Below the pieces are notes generated by a model. The model saw only the letters and a list, made by a program, of their open reading frames with translations. It did not search any database and was not told the DNA's origin. Positions 23,654 through 32,579 of a DNA stretch of 64,000 nucleotides are shown piece by piece. Numbering within the stretch: the stretch's first letter is position 1; every line of letters begins with the position of its first letter. Origin of the DNA: Candidatus Frackibacter sp. WG13 (GTDB lineage: Bacteria > Bacillota > Halanaerobiia > Halobacteroidales > Acetohalobiaceae); the NCBI RefSeq assembly GCF_900114655.1, contig NZ_FOTT01000011.1, positions 1-64,000 on the forward strand, written 5' to 3'. A program made the position numbers and the translations under genes.

Positions 23654-24427
23654 TTGAAAAATGAAGATATTAAAGCCATTTTAAATGAAGTAAAAGATGG
23701 GACTCTAGAGACCGACAAAGCTATGAAGAAGTTAAAAGATCTACCTTTTGAAGATTTAGGTTATGCTAAGATTGATCATCACCGAGGTATTCGTAATGGT
23801 TATCCCGAAGTAATCTACTGTGAAGGTAAATCTATTGAGCATATTAAAGGAATAGTAGCAACGATGATGGAACGTGGTAATAATATCTTAGCAACGAGGG
23901 CAAAGAAGGAAGTATATGAAGCGGTAAGAGAAGTAACAGATGATGTTGAATACCACGAAGAAGCCCGAATAATCATAGTGAAGAATGAAGAGATTGAGAA
24001 GACGAAGAGTAAGATTCTAGTTGTAACCGGTGGTACTTCTGATATTCCTGTCGCCGAAGAGGCAGCTCTTACAGCGGAAGTAATAGGGAATACAGTTGAA
24101 CGTCTTTATGATGTTGGAGTTGCTGGCATTCATCGACTTCTATCTCAACGTGATAAATTTGAAGAAGCAAACATAATTATAACTGTTGCTGGGATGGAAG
24201 GTGCTTTAGCCAGTGTAGTTGGTGGATTAGTAGATAAACCGGTAATTGCGGTGCCGACTAGTGTTGGTTATGGTGCTCACTTTGAAGGGTTAGCGACTCT
24301 GTTAGCTATGTTAAATAGCTGTGCTAGTGGGATTGGTGTGGTTAATATTGATAATGGCTTTGGAGCTGGTTATTTAGCTAATACTATCAATAAACAGATT
24401 GAGAAGGCTAGGAAAAATGGCAAATAG
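23654..24427 (+). CDS. larB: LarB, pyridinium-3,5-biscarboxylic acid mononucleotide synthase
   Basis: The protein has 257 residues. LarB carboxylates and hydrolyses nicotinic acid adenine dinucleotide to start nickel-pincer cofactor synthesis. The C-terminal half is AIR-carboxylase-like, with VVTGGTSDIPVAEEAALTAE and IITVAGMEGALASVVGGLVD. Start is TTG at 23654 with AAGGAGGA 8 bases upstream. It lies 18 bases after larE and 18 before larC, so it is cotranscribed. Confidence 0.93.
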   Translation: MKNEDIKAILNEVKDGTLETDKAMKKLKDLPFEDLGYAKIDHHRGIRNGYPEVIYCEGKSIEHIKGIVATMMERGNNILATRAKKEVYEAVREVTDDVEYHEEARIIIVKNEEIEKTKSKILVVTGGTSDIPVAEEAALTAEVIGNTVERLYDVGVAGIHRLLSQRDKFEEANIIITVAGMEGALASVVGGLVDKPVIAVPTSVGYGAHFEGLATLLAMLNSCASGIGVVNIDNGFGAGYLANTINKQIEKARKNGK

Positions 24428-24445
24428 GAAAGGATTTGTTGCTAG

Positions 24446-25642
24446 ATGGAGCGAATACTATATTTTGATTCTTTGTCAGGTATAAGTGGTGATATGACTA
24501 TTGGTGCTTTATTAGATTTAGGTGTAGATGAAGATGAGTTTTTGGAAGAGTTAAAGAAGATAAATATTGATGGATATGAAATAAAAGTTGAAGAAGATAA
24601 GAAGAAGGGTATTACAGGAATAAATTTTGACGTGATATTGGCAGATCATGATACTCATTCTCAAGATAATCATAATCACCACCATGCACATAGAAATCTT
24701 TATGATATTGAGAAGATAATAGATGAGAGTGAATTAAATGAGGATGTCAAAGAATTAAGCAGACGCATTTTTAAGCTAGTAGCCCAAGCAGAAGCTGTGG
24801 TTCATGCTAAACCAATCGATAAGGTTCATTTTCATGAAGTAGGTGCTGTCGATTCAATTGTAGATATCATTGGTGCGGCTATCTGTATAGATAAGTTAGG
24901 AGTCGATAAAATCTATTCGTCACCTTTACATGTAGGTACCGGTTTTACTAAGTGTGCTCACGGAAAGATACCAGTGCCTGCACCGGCTACCTTAGAAATT
25001 CTGAAGGATGTGCCTATTTATTCTAAAGGGATCAAGAGTGAATTAGTCACACCGACTGGAGCAGCGATTATTAAGACTTTAGCTCAAGACTTTACTACTT
25101 TTCCTCAGATGTCGGTTGAGAAGATAGGTTATGGTTTAGGTAATAAAGACTTAGAAATCGCTAACCTTTTACGGGTAGTTTTAGGTAAGAAGAAGAGAAA
25201 AAGAAAATTAATGATTATCGAAACGAACATAGATGATATGAACCCAGAGGTTTATTCTCATTTAGTTCCTCTATTATTAAAAGAAGGGGCTTTAGATGTC
25301 TATTTAACTAATATTATGATGAAGAAGAATCGTCCTGGCGTCAAGGTTAATATATTATGTTACCAAAATGAATATCAGAAATTTGAGGATATTCTATTTA
25401 GGGAAACTACTACCTTAGGCACTAGACGATATGAAGTTGAAGGCACAGCTTTAGATAGAAAGTTTATAAAGGTAGAGACTGAATTTGGGGAGATGACTCT
25501 TAAAGTTGCTTTAACTGATGGTGAAGTTTTGAAGTATGCACCTGAATATGATGAATGTAAAGAGATAGCTAACGAGTTTGGTTTACCGCTTAAAGATGTT
25601 TATAATGAAGTATTGAGTAAAGTAGATAAAATCATGGAATAA
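24446..25642 (+). CDS. larC: LarC, nickel insertion protein (unsplit)
   Basis: The protein has 398 residues. LarC uses CTP to insert nickel into the pincer nucleotide. N-terminal LYFDSLSGISGDMTIGALLDLG is diagnostic (quoted in part: DSLSGISGDMTIGALLD). A His-rich loop (about residues 66-82, with HNHHHAH) probably binds nickel. The C-terminal half holds IETNIDDMNPEVY. In some lactobacilli the gene is split by a frameshift; here it is one frame. It is the last gene of the operon, closed by the hairpin at 25696-25738. The lactate racemase gene larA is not in this window. Confidence 0.93.
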   Translation: MERILYFDSLSGISGDMTIGALLDLGVDEDEFLEELKKINIDGYEIKVEEDKKKGITGINFDVILADHDTHSQDNHNHHHAHRNLYDIEKIIDESELNEDVKELSRRIFKLVAQAEAVVHAKPIDKVHFHEVGAVDSIVDIIGAAICIDKLGVDKIYSSPLHVGTGFTKCAHGKIPVPAPATLEILKDVPIYSKGIKSELVTPTGAAIIKTLAQDFTTFPQMSVEKIGYGLGNKDLEIANLLRVVLGKKKRKRKLMIIETNIDDMNPEVYSHLVPLLLKEGALDVYLTNIMMKKNRPGVKVNILCYQNEYQKFEDILFRETTTLGTRRYEVEGTALDRKFIKVETEFGEMTLKVALTDGEVLKYAPEYDECKEIANEFGLPLKDVYNEVLSKVDKIME

Positions 25643-25695
25643 TTTTCACATAGCCGAATTTTATAATTATGCAATAGACTTATATAGAATAGCTT

Positions 25696-25738
25696 AATGG
25701 CTAACCTCTTAAAATTTACAATTAAGAAGTTAGCCATT
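25696..25738. terminator. Hairpin terminator between larC and the lipoprotein gene
   Basis: AATGGCTAACCTCTT (25696-25710) pairs with AAGAAGTTAGCCATT (25724-25738) with one mismatch, followed by TTGTTAT. It lies between converging genes and may serve both. Confidence 0.65.
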
Positions 25739-25762
25739 TTGTTATCTATTTTTAACTTATTC

Positions 25763-26389
25763 TTATCTCATCATATTTGGTCCCATTCCTCGTCTTCTGG
25801 GATCAAATTCTGAATTATCATACATCATACCCGGTCCGAAATTAGAGTTAGGCATCATTTGAGGTCCCATCATTGGACTATACATACCAGGTCCCATCAT
25901 ACTATAATGCATATTATACATATTAGAAATTCCTCTGAACCTAGTATTGCCTTCTTCATAATAATTCTTCATTAAACTTAACCTTGTTAACATATAATCT
26001 GCCTGTTTTTTGGTAATGAAGCCTCTTTCTAGCTGTTTTTGGATAGCATCTTTACGGAATTGATATTCTTTTTCCAACCAGTTATCTCCTATTGCTTCGT
26101 AATAATTTTTTGCTGCATTCAGTCTTTCTAACATATAGTCAGCTTGACGTTTAGTAATAAGATCTTTTTCTAAGAGATTTGCAATATAATCTTTTTGTAA
26201 ATCATAACTTTGTTGGAGTGAACCATTATTATTTTCTTTTTTTGTGGATATATTTTGCTTAAGCTGATTATCATCTTTAGGCATTAATTGAGCTTGCTGT
26301 TTATTAGAACATCCAGTAATAGTAATGAATAAAAATATTAGAATAAAAGTAGTTACAATAAGTTTTAGTCTTTTAATTGATGTGTTCAT
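25763..26389 (-). CDS. Met-rich lipoprotein with duplicated helical repeats
   Basis: The protein is about 208 residues. A lipoprotein signal ends in ITGC, so Cys would be lipidated. Two repeats of about 45 residues contain LITKRQADYMLERL and FITKKQADYMLTRL, like the ITKEQAD segments of DUF2680-type proteins. The C-terminal 60 residues are extremely Met-, Pro- and Gly-rich (MMGPGMYSPMMGPQMMP), a composition common in Cu(I)- or Ag(I)-binding proteins. I chose the second ATG, 26389, since the first lies within AAGGATGAT, the likely ribosome site. Metal binding is inference. Confidence 0.75.
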   Translation of the reverse strand: MNTSIKRLKLIVTTFILIFLFITITGCSNKQQAQLMPKDDNQLKQNISTKKENNNGSLQQSYDLQKDYIANLLEKDLITKRQADYMLERLNAAKNYYEAIGDNWLEKEYQFRKDAIQKQLERGFITKKQADYMLTRLSLMKNYYEEGNTRFRGISNMYNMHYSMMGPGMYSPMMGPQMMPNSNFGPGMMYDNSEFDPRRRGMGPNMMR

Positions 26390-26502
26390 CTTAATCATCC
26401 TTTTTGTTTTTGGTCTAATTAAAGAAATTAGTAAGATTGTACATCGTGAAAGGATATTCTAACTTTATTGTTTCATTTGTTATCATTATTTATACTTTTT
26501 AT

Positions 26503-27087
26503 TTAAAAACCTAACCATTCTACTTTTTCTGTTAGCTTAGGGTCTTCTCTAGGTGGGGCAGGTGGATCCATATCTGGATATCCAATCGGAATAATTCCAG
26601 CGATATTCTGATCATCAGGAATATTTAAGATTTCTTTTGTTTCTGCTTCATGGGCAACATGACCAGCAATCCATACTGTGCCTAGACCTTCTTCAAAAGC
26701 AGCTAAGGCTAAATTTTGTATAGCAGCACTAGCTGCCATTAATGCTTCTTCAGTTTTTATTTCATCATCATAAGTTTGATAAGAGATAGTAATATGTACT
26801 GGTGCTCCACCAAAATTTTTAGCATACTCTAACATCGCTGGTTTCTTTTCTTCAGGAATGTAAGGGGCATCAGGAATATAGCTTTTGGCAAAATCATAGA
26901 AGATATTACAGACTTTTTTTACAGGTTCTCCTTTGGTAACAGTAAAGTACCAAGGCTGACTATTGCCATTAGAAGGAGCCCAGTTAGCTGCTTCTAAAAC
27001 TTTTTTTATTTTCTCTTTTGGCACCTCCTTATCTTTATATTTACGGATACTTCTTCGGTCTTTAATAGTTTCTAATATTTTTTCCAT
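26503..27087 (-). CDS. Nitroreductase-family flavoprotein
   Basis: The protein has 194 residues. The N-terminal RRSIRKYKDKEVPKEKI and the NWAPSNGNSQPW segment form the FMN site of the family. The later EEGLGTVWIAGH and IPIGYP segments fit. It would reduce nitro or quinone-like compounds with NAD(P)H. The ATG at 27087 is preferred because AAGGAGAGG lies just upstream; an ATG at 27111 lies before it. The physiological substrate is unknown. Confidence 0.9.
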   Translation of the reverse strand: MEKILETIKDRRSIRKYKDKEVPKEKIKKVLEAANWAPSNGNSQPWYFTVTKGEPVKKVCNIFYDFAKSYIPDAPYIPEEKKPAMLEYAKNFGGAPVHITISYQTYDDEIKTEEALMAASAAIQNLALAAFEEGLGTVWIAGHVAHEAETKEILNIPDDQNIAGIIPIGYPDMDPPAPPREDPKLTEKVEWLGF

Positions 27088-27398
27088 AATTCCTCTCCTT
27101 TCAAAATTCATCTGATTTCAATCTTATTATATAATTAATAAGGGATTATATGCAAGCATGATAAGTATTTATTCTCTATGGAATAATACATATTGCAATG
27201 AAGAGTTGAAGGTATTTTAAAGTAGAATTAATTTAAAGCTGAGTCTTGATATTATATATAATTTATATTATAATAATTAGTACTTCTAAATAAAAGAATA
27301 TCTAAATAAGAGAAATCCTAACAAAAATTAATTATTTTTTAATCAAATCGTTTATTTAACAGTTATAAAAATTATAAAAAGATCAAGGAGGATTGCCA

Positions 27399-27833
27399 GT
27401 GAACGATGGGGTACAGGAAGTAGAGATGTTATTAAGGACTATCAGTAGTAAAATTAATAAGGAAACAAAGGATAATCTTTCTAAGTTTAATTTGAATAAA
27501 AGTAGATTCTTTGTTCTAATTATAGTTTCCAAATATGAAAACATTACTATGGGAGAATTGAAAAAGGAGATGCATTTAGCATGTAGCTCAATTACCAATT
27601 TAGTAGATAAATTAGAAGATGATAACCTATTAAAAAGAAGTAGAAGTAAAGAAGATAGACGAGTAATAAATTTACATCTGACTGAAAAAGGAGAAGAACT
27701 ATTAGAATCTATTATGACCTTTAGATGCCAATATATTAATCAAGCTATTAAGAAATTGGATGTAACAGAGACTTTACAGTTAAAGGATACTTTAAAGAAA
27801 ATAAACCAACTTTTAGGAGAAAGTTCTTGCTGA
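27399..27833 (+). CDS. MarR-family transcriptional regulator
   Basis: The protein is about 144 residues. It has a winged helix typical of MarR ([20 protein letters not shown], then wing with [19 protein letters not shown]). I chose GTG at 27399, 7 bases after AAGGAGG; the TTG at 27393 is too close. It precedes an exporter pair at 28122-30964 which it probably controls. A remnant of a flavodoxin-type gene starts within its last codons. Confidence 0.88.
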   Translation: MNDGVQEVEMLLRTISSKINKETKDNLSKFNLNKSRFFVLIIVSKYENITMGELKKEMHLACSSITNLVDKLEDDNLLKRSRSKEDRRVINLHLTEKGEELLESIMTFRCQYINQAIKKLDVTETLQLKDTLKKINQLLGESSC

Positions 27834-28005
27834 TGCAAATAACTTAGGTAAGCAATTAGTTGTGGCTATAGAGGAAGAGAAGGAGTATCCAGAACAATTA
27901 GAGTTTCACAAGCAGATGCGAGAAATGTTAAAAGAAGCAGTTGTTGCTAATCAAGAAGATTGGGAAGCCGAATATAATTATTGGCAGGAAAAAGGATGGA
28001 TTTAG
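27817..28005 (+). pseudogene. Remnant of a flavodoxin-like NAD(P)H oxidoreductase (C-terminus only)
   Basis: An open frame from 27817 to TAG at 28003-28005 has no credible start or ribosome site. It translates to [20 protein letters not shown] ... [16 protein letters not shown]. The helix LGKQLVVAI and the W-rich end resemble the last 60 residues of flavodoxin-fold NADPH-dependent FMN reductases and iron-sulfur flavoproteins. Its 5' part has evidently been deleted up to the end of the MarR gene. Confidence 0.6.
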
Positions 28006-28036
28006 TTAATTAATGTTTAAAGTTAAATATTAATTT

Positions 28037-28100
28037 GATTCAGAACAAAAGTGTTTTTATTATCAAAAAGTACCTTTTGATCTGAATCTTTATTTTTGTT
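28037..28100 (+). terminator. Probable terminator before the exporter genes
   Basis: GATTCAG (28037-28043) and CAAAAG (28046-28051) pair with CTTTTG (28074-28079) and CTGAATC (28082-28088), followed by TTTATTTTTGTTTTTG. It could separate the MarR transcript from the exporter or act as a regulated leader. Confidence 0.55.
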
Positions 28101-28121
28101 TTTGTTGAGAGGAGGGAATAC

Positions 28122-29681
28122 ATGTCGAAGCAAGACGTAAAATCTATAGAGCAAAAGACTGAAGAAGAGAATGGGGCTTATAAATGGATAGTCTTAGGGG
28201 TAGTCTTAATTGGAGCTTTTATGGCGATTTTGGATACTAGTATTGTTAACATAGCATTAGCAGAAATGATGTCAGTTTTTGGAGTTACCTATGAAGAGAT
28301 AGATTGGGTAGTGACTGCTTACTTATTGTCTATGGGAGTTATTCAACCGATTACTGGTTATTTAAGTAATAATTTTGGTGCTAAGAGGATGTATATATTT
28401 AGTTTGATTGTCTTTACTATAGGTTCGGCTTTATGTGGAATGGCTTGGAGTAGGGAATCAATGATCTTCTTTCGAATTATTCAGGCAATCGGTGGTGGGA
28501 TGATTATGCCGATTAGTAATACAATTATTTATCAAGTATTTCCATTAGAAGAAAGAGGGATGGCTCTAGGAATTTGGGGTATCGCTGCAATGGCTGCGCC
28601 TGCTATTGGACCAACATTGGGTGGTTATATTGTTCAGAATCTAAATTGGCGTGTTATCTTTACTATTAATATCCCTATTGGAATTATAGGAGTTGTATTA
28701 GCTGGGATATTATTAAAAGAGACTGAGATTATTCCGTCTAAAAAGTTTGACTTTATTGGATTTATAACTGCTTCTATTGGCTTTGCTTCTGTCTTATATG
28801 CATTAAGCGAGGCTTCTAGTAAGGGATGGGATGAAGCATATGTTTTAGCAATTCTAGCTGTAGGTATTTTAATGTTAATATTATTTGTGATCAATGAATT
28901 ACATATTACTGAACCTTTAATAGATTTAAGAATCTTTAAGAAGAGGAATTTTACGTTTAGTATGATATCGGTCTTTTTTGTAACTATTGGTCTTTATGGT
29001 GGAATCTTCTTATTACCACTATACTTACAAAATATCAGAGGTTATACTGCTTTGCAAACAGGACTTTTATTGATGCCAATAGCAATTGTTACGGGAATAA
29101 TGATGCCTATTGCTGGGTGGTTATTTGATAGGATTGGCGCTCGTCCTTTGGCACTGACTGGTATTTCATTGATGGTATTTTCTATGTATAAGTTGCATGG
29201 TTTAAATCTAGTTGTTTCTTCTTGGTATATTCAGTTTTGGATGATTATTCGTGCGATTGGTTTGGGGTTAACTATGATGCCGGTTACCACCGCTGCATTA
29301 AATGCAATTTCTGAACCGAAGATGGCACAAGCGGCGGCAACTAGAAGTCTAGTGACTAGAGTGGCTGGTTCGTTTGGGTTAGCAATTTTATCTCCACAGT
29401 TAGAACATAGAAGAATATTTCATTTTAATAAATTAGCTAATGGTTTAAAGCAAGGAGAAGCAATAGTCAGTCAGACACTTAATAAATTACAGCATGGTAT
29501 TTTAGTTAACGGTAATGCTGTTGAGCATTTACAACAAAAAGCATTAGTGATGTTATATGGTAATATTTCAAAACAAGCTATGGCTAATGCATTTGGAGAC
29601 ACATTTTTACTTGTAGCAGTTTTTTGTAGTTTAGGTTTAATTCCAGCTTTATTCATAGAAAAACACCCAGATAAAAATTAA
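28122..29681 (+). CDS. MFS drug exporter, DHA2 (EmrB) type
   Basis: The protein has 519 residues with about 14 membrane helices. Motif near the start: AILDTSIVNIALAEM (DHA2 motif D1). The loop after helix 2 has NNFGAKRMYIFS (motif A variant), and helix 5 has GIAAMAAPAIGPTLGGYIV (antiporter motif C). It would export drugs or organic compounds with proton influx. It pairs with the HlyD-type adaptor 17 bases downstream, as in EmrAB. The upstream MarR gene is the likely regulator. Confidence 0.92.
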   Translation: MSKQDVKSIEQKTEEENGAYKWIVLGVVLIGAFMAILDTSIVNIALAEMMSVFGVTYEEIDWVVTAYLLSMGVIQPITGYLSNNFGAKRMYIFSLIVFTIGSALCGMAWSRESMIFFRIIQAIGGGMIMPISNTIIYQVFPLEERGMALGIWGIAAMAAPAIGPTLGGYIVQNLNWRVIFTINIPIGIIGVVLAGILLKETEIIPSKKFDFIGFITASIGFASVLYALSEASSKGWDEAYVLAILAVGILMLILFVINELHITEPLIDLRIFKKRNFTFSMISVFFVTIGLYGGIFLLPLYLQNIRGYTALQTGLLLMPIAIVTGIMMPIAGWLFDRIGARPLALTGISLMVFSMYKLHGLNLVVSSWYIQFWMIIRAIGLGLTMMPVTTAALNAISEPKMAQAAATRSLVTRVAGSFGLAILSPQLEHRRIFHFNKLANGLKQGEAIVSQTLNKLQHGILVNGNAVEHLQQKALVMLYGNISKQAMANAFGDTFLLVAVFCSLGLIPALFIEKHPDKN

Positions 29682-29698
29682 AGGAGGAATTATGATTT

Positions 29699-30964
29699 AT
29701 GGAAGGAAATGTAGAGCAATCTCAACCAGCAACTAAAAATAGATTTAAAATATTTTTTATACTGATTGGGATATTTATTGTATTAGGTGGTATCTTTGGT
29801 TATCGATGGTGGGTGCACCAGAGTACGATAGTTAGTGTAGAGAATAGTAAGATTAATGCTACTCAAGTTAAGATTAGTGCTGAGATGCCTGCGAAAATAA
29901 GCAAAATGTTAAAAGAGGAGAATGATCAGGTTAAGGCTGGAGAAGTAGTAGCAAAACTAGACCAAACCGAACTTTTGAATACCTTACATCAAGCTCAGGC
30001 ACACTATAAAACTTTAAAGTCGAAGGTTCCTCAATTAAAATTGAATATTAAATTACAGAGAAAAGTACATGCAGAAAAGTTAAATCAAGCTCGGGCTAAA
30101 GTTGATGAAGTTCAACAAAGTTTAACTCTTCTTGAAAAAGGGCCAAGAAAAGAAGAAGTTGAACAGATGGAAGCGGCTTTATCTAAAGCCAAAGCAGTGT
30201 TACAAAAGGTGAAGAGTGACTTGGAACAAGTTAAAAATTTACATCAAAAAGGAGTAGCAACACAGGACCAATTAGAGAACGTTACTACTGAATATAAAAA
30301 AGCTTTAGCTCAACAAAAAAGTGTTGCCAAGAAATTAGAACTTTTACAAAAAGGGACTAGAAAAGAAAAAGTAAATATAGCTAAAAATAAATTAGAAGCA
30401 GCAAGAGCTAATCTTAATTTAGCTAAAGCAGAAGTAATGAAGATACAGATTAAGGAACAAGAATTAGTTACACTAAAGAATCAGTTGCAGGAAGCTAAAA
30501 AGAAGATCAATTCAATAAAAGACAAACTGAATGATACTACTGTTAAAACTCCTATGAATGGAACAATAATTAAGAAGTATTTAGAACCAGGTAGCTTTAC
30601 TTCTCCTGGGCAGCCTATTTATGCAATAGCTAATTTAAAGGATACTTGGGTAGAGTCTAATGTTGAAGAAACAGATATTCATAAAGTGAAAGTAGGACAG
30701 AAGGTTGATGTTTATGTTGATGCTTATCCAGATAATGTTTTTAGCGGTCAAGTAGTACGGATAGGAAAAGCGGCAAATTCTAATTTTAATTTATTTCCAA
30801 GTACTAATACTAGTGGAGATTATACTAAAGTGGTACAAAGAATTCCGGTAAAAATAACTGTAGATAAAGAAGGATATATCTTTAGACCAGGAATGAATGT
30901 AGTAGTTGATATTCACATTGCAAAAAATGAACAAGGAGGTGAAATTTCTAGAAAAGTAGATTAA
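29699..30964 (+). CDS. HlyD/EmrA-type membrane fusion protein
   Basis: The protein has 421 residues. One N-terminal anchor (FFILIGIFIVLGGIFGY) is followed by a lipoyl half-motif (SAEMPAKISKMLKEENDQVK), a very long Lys/Gln/Ala-rich coiled coil (about 95-275), the second half-motif (TPMNGTIIKKYLEPGS) and a beta-barrel. It links the inner-membrane EmrB-like transporter to an outer-membrane channel, which again implies a diderm envelope. Start at 29699, 10 bases after AAGGAGGA. Confidence 0.92.
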   Translation: MEGNVEQSQPATKNRFKIFFILIGIFIVLGGIFGYRWWVHQSTIVSVENSKINATQVKISAEMPAKISKMLKEENDQVKAGEVVAKLDQTELLNTLHQAQAHYKTLKSKVPQLKLNIKLQRKVHAEKLNQARAKVDEVQQSLTLLEKGPRKEEVEQMEAALSKAKAVLQKVKSDLEQVKNLHQKGVATQDQLENVTTEYKKALAQQKSVAKKLELLQKGTRKEKVNIAKNKLEAARANLNLAKAEVMKIQIKEQELVTLKNQLQEAKKKINSIKDKLNDTTVKTPMNGTIIKKYLEPGSFTSPGQPIYAIANLKDTWVESNVEETDIHKVKVGQKVDVYVDAYPDNVFSGQVVRIGKAANSNFNLFPSTNTSGDYTKVVQRIPVKITVDKEGYIFRPGMNVVVDIHIAKNEQGGEISRKVD

Positions 30965-31082
30965 AAGGTAGAAACTTCATATGTTTTTAGGGGTAGATAG
31001 CTAATACAGTTTGGAAGCAGTCACATAATACGAAAATATTAGGTTAAACTAATCTTAAGATAATAAGTTATGGAGGGATAAT

Positions 31083-32279
31083 ATGTCTATTTTTCAAGTT
31101 AAAGAAGATGTTTATTGGGTTGGGGCAAGAGATTGGAATATTAACTCGTTTCATGGACCTGCTTATAGTACGAAACAAGGTACAACCTATAATAGTTATT
31201 TGATTAAAGATGAAAAGAATGTATTAGTAGATGGTGTGTACAAGCCTTTTATAGATAGGTTCTTTGAACATATAGAAGAGGTAGTTGATTTCAAAGATAT
31301 TGATTATTATATTGTTAATCATGTAGAGCCAGATCATTCTTCTAGTTTTCCTAGAACGATGGAAAGACTAAGAGATGATGTTACAGTAGTTTGTTCAGCT
31401 AAGGGTAAAGAAGGGATTATTGAACATTATGGTAGTGGATATAACTTTGAAGTGGTTAGTACTGGAGATACTATTAATATAGGAGAGCGGAACCTAGCTT
31501 TTGTAGATGCTTCTATGTTACATTGGCCTGATAGCATGTTTACATATATTCCAGAAGATAAATTATTACTACCTAATGATGCTTTTGGAATGCATTATTG
31601 TACTTCCCAATTATTTGATGACCAGGTTGATGACTGTCTGATGATGGATGAAGCTAAAAAATACTTTGCAAATATCTTGACTCCATTTAGTAGTATTCTG
31701 CTTAAGAAATTAAAAGAAGTACAAGAAATGGATATTGAGATAGATATGATTGCACCTTCTCATGGTATAATTTGGCGAGAAGATCCAAATAAGATAATTC
31801 AGAAATACTTAGAATGGGCAGAAGGTAAGGCTAAAGAGAAAGCTTTGGTTATTTATGAAACTATGTGGGATAGTACAGAGTTGATGGCTAAAAAGATTGC
31901 TGATGGTTTAATAGACCAAGGCATAGAAGTTCAGTTTTATCGCAAATCTGATGCTGATAAGAATGATATAATTAAAGAATTTCTTGATGCTAAAGCAATT
32001 ATTGTTGGTTCTCCTACTATTAATAATGTTATGATTCCTGAGTTAACTCCTTTATTAGAAGAGTTAGAAGGTTTAAGATTTAAGAATAAGTTAGGTGCCT
32101 CATTTGGTTCTTATGGTTGGCGTGGAGGCGCAGCAAAAAGGATTGCTGATAGATTAGAAGGAGCTAAGATTGAATTAATTGATGAACCGCTAGAGGTCAA
32201 GTATGTTCCTGATAAAGAACAATTAAAAGAGTGTTATGAATTTGGAGTAAGCATTGCCGAGAAGATAAAACAAAGTTAA
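31083..32279 (+). CDS. FprA-family flavodiiron protein
   Basis: The protein has 398 residues, standard size. N-terminal beta-lactamase-like domain with diiron ligands in NHVEPDHSSS (H80, E82, D84, H85) and later DASMLHWPD, NDAFGMH and PSHGIIW. C-terminal flavodoxin domain starts ALVIYETMWDSTELMA with the FMN phosphate loop; SPTINN and GSYGWRGGAA complete the site. Such enzymes reduce oxygen to water or NO to N2O using rubredoxin or similar donors and protect anaerobes. It is monocistronic, with a strong terminator at 32354-32399. Confidence 0.93.
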   Translation: MSIFQVKEDVYWVGARDWNINSFHGPAYSTKQGTTYNSYLIKDEKNVLVDGVYKPFIDRFFEHIEEVVDFKDIDYYIVNHVEPDHSSSFPRTMERLRDDVTVVCSAKGKEGIIEHYGSGYNFEVVSTGDTINIGERNLAFVDASMLHWPDSMFTYIPEDKLLLPNDAFGMHYCTSQLFDDQVDDCLMMDEAKKYFANILTPFSSILLKKLKEVQEMDIEIDMIAPSHGIIWREDPNKIIQKYLEWAEGKAKEKALVIYETMWDSTELMAKKIADGLIDQGIEVQFYRKSDADKNDIIKEFLDAKAIIVGSPTINNVMIPELTPLLEELEGLRFKNKLGASFGSYGWRGGAAKRIADRLEGAKIELIDEPLEVKYVPDKEQLKECYEFGVSIAEKIKQS

Positions 32280-32353
32280 TTTGTAATATTTACCAGGAAA
32301 TAAAATATCATTTTGCTTCTATATAGTTTGATTACTCATTAAGATAAATTGTG

Positions 32354-32399
32354 ATCCCCAGAAACATTCAATATAGATGATGTTTTTGGGGATTTTTTA
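32354..32399 (+). terminator. Terminator after the flavodiiron gene
   Basis: ATCCCCAGAAACAT (32354-32367) pairs with ATGTTTTTGGGGAT (32380-32393), followed by six T. Confidence 0.85.
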
Positions 32400-32579
32400 T
32401 TATTATGCATAAAAAATTGATGATTTGTCTAAAAATTGATATAATGAAGATGTAAGTGAGAATTTTAACATTAAAAATTTTATTTTGTAATTAGTTTGTC
32501 ATTATTTATAAATTAGAACTTATTAAAGTGAAGAATGACTGAGAATAGTAATGGAGATTAAAATAGGGGATGAGATTTA

